From positions 1-6,511 of the forward strand of contig DHWA01000059.1 of the NCBI GenBank assembly GCA_002412935.1: 6,511 nucleotides of DNA, read 5' to 3'. Origin of the DNA: Patescibacteria group bacterium UBA5194. Lineage in GTDB: Bacteria > Patescibacteriota > Gracilibacteria > BD1-5 > UBA6164. The notes under the pieces are model-generated. The model was given only the letters and a program-made list of their open reading frames with translations, did no database searches and was not told the origin of the DNA. Made by a program: the position numbers and the translations under genes. Below are positions 5,780-6,511 of the stretch, piece after piece. Numbering within the stretch: the first letter of the stretch is position 1; each line of letters begins with the position of its first letter.

Positions 5780-6349
5780 TTACTTTTTAGATTTTTTAAT
5801 TTTTTTGTATATAAGAGTAAAAATTGTACATAAAATAATTCAAATTAATAGTCATACAAATAAATTATTGTCAAAATAATTTATTTGAGATTTATTATTG
5901 TCTTGTGTTAATTGTTTCCATGTACAATATGGTATCCCCAAATTATCAATTTCTTTATTCATTTGTAATACACTTTTTCACTCTGTTGGAAATAATTCTA
6001 TTATATAATGGTTATCTGGATTTACTTTAGCTATAAGATAATCTCATACTTTTGGATTATAATTCTTTCAGTTTATTTTTACAAATAATCATGGTATTTG
6101 TCAATCAAATCGCATATCTCAATAATTTGTTACTCAATAAGACTTAATAGTAAAATCATTATTATTATTATTCAATTTTAGATTTATGTTGTATACTGGT
6201 CAAACATTTCAATAAATATCTTCTAATAATATTCATTTTATATTTCCAATTAATTTACAAGGTTTTTTCGTCATTGCTAACTTATTATAATAAACAATGT
6301 TTTCTTTTGAAGAATCCATAAAAAATTCTGCATAAGTTTTTAATATCAT
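5780..6349 (-). CDS. T1: diverged member of the Cys-domain/membrane-anchor family
   Basis: 189 residues, no named family recognised. Domain start C31KLIGNI; 'PKVGDYLIAKV' (99-109) matches T4's 'PKVGDQMYIIAQY', and the domain closes at Cys142. The two middle cysteines of T2-T4 are missing, leaving one possible disulfide. A transmembrane helix (~163-181, with Cys174) and the tail KKIKKSKK follow. Codon 80 is CGA. ATG 6349 gives MILKTYAEFF, with no proper signal peptide. The frame is open a further 10 codons upstream to a TAG, and 'FIFLNNYNMILKTYA' read through it resembles T2's signal 'FILFLLLVIKINTYA', so it may be a decayed signal sequence. M3 ends 7 nt upstream. The module-like frame of M2 overlaps its 3' end. 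Confidence 0.75.
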
Positions 6350-6356
6350 ATTATAA

Positions 6357-6511
6357 TTATTTAGAAATATAAATTTTAACTATATTGCTTATTGGAGTTT
6401 TATTTGCTCAGTTATAGTAAAGTGAATTCATATTGTAATCTATACTAGATGTTTTATAATATATTAAATTTGTTCACCTGATTTCAGATGTTGGTCACCA
6501 TCACATATTTA
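6357..6511 (-). CDS. M3: module protein, C-terminal 50 residues (cut by the window edge)
   Basis: 50 codons enter from the window end and stop at TAA 6357-6359. 'NMGWG' aligns with M2's TNMGWG, 'SSIDYNMNSLYYN' with M1's SSIDYNISSLYYN, and the end 'IVKIYISK' with M1's LVKIIISN. Whether it has an intact 5' end lies beyond the window; that would show what a full-length M protein looks like. T1 starts 7 nt after the stop. Confidence 0.6.
6412..6446. repeat. 35-nt direct repeat, copy in M3 (partner 4099-4133)
   Basis: About 29/35 identical to the M1 copy; encodes the same conserved SIDYN..SLYYN segment. Confidence 0.6.

Noticed and set aside
2809..6511. Insertion sequence or prophage as the source of the repeated array
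   Set aside because: No transposase, integrase or phage-like protein and no terminal inverted repeats or target-site duplications were seen. The repeats are explained by paralogous genes.
2809..6511. Many broken genes full of stop codons on the minus strand
   Set aside because: The apparent stops are TGA, read as Gly. With code 25/37 all four T frames are intact; only M1 and M2 remain suspect at their 5' ends.
1..6511. CRISPR array, tRNA or rRNA genes
   Set aside because: No regularly spaced repeats, cloverleaf with TTCGA-like loop or conserved rRNA segment was seen on either strand.

Overview
The window is very AT-rich and cannot be read with the standard code. Within four unmistakable housekeeping genes, TGA occurs in frame where glycine is expected: S6 'W-TGA-EKK', SSB 'K-TGA-K-L-V-Y-V-E-TGA-R-L' and the sigma region-4-like motif. 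TGG still falls at tryptophan positions. UGA = Gly (code 25, or its relative code 37) marks the candidate phyla Absconditabacteria (SR1) and Gracilibacteria (BD1-5/GN02), which are small-genome Patescibacteria/CPR. All proteins here were translated that way; with the standard code the genes fall apart.

The plus strand (1-2717) is conserved core. It holds the 3' end of an RNA methyltransferase gene of the RlmL type, then a monocistronic regulator gene (sigma-70 region-4-like HTH plus HARE-type winged helix) between its own promoter and an intrinsic terminator. Next comes the classical rpsF-ssb-rpsR operon, with a -35/-10 promoter, a structured leader and a strong terminator (2727-2765) that can also serve the opposite strand.

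The minus strand (6511 to 2809) is accessory. It is an array of paralogous genes that I cannot match to any named family. Two building blocks alternate. Block 'M' is a ~70-residue module with GYYNDT.NTKQIV and SLYYN-type motifs. Block 'T' is a protein with a cysteine-rich ectodomain-like domain, one C-terminal transmembrane helix and a Lys-rich tail (LIYKK...). In transcription order: M3 (cut by the window edge)-T1, M2-T2-T3, terminator, M1-T4, shared terminator. Each M ends 5-12 nt before a T gene. T4 carries two tandem copies of the cysteine domain plus a long stalk.

Only T2 has a clear signal peptide. T1, T3 and T4 start abruptly, and M1 and M2 look 5'-truncated with in-frame stops at their 5' edges. 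The array therefore looks like a duplicating, partly decaying or recombining family of cell-surface proteins, plausibly involved in attachment or host contact; that role is inference only. The window's only two CGN codons (CGG in T4, CGA in T1) are in this array, which bears on whether the organism also reads CGA/CGG as Trp, as reported for Absconditabacterales.
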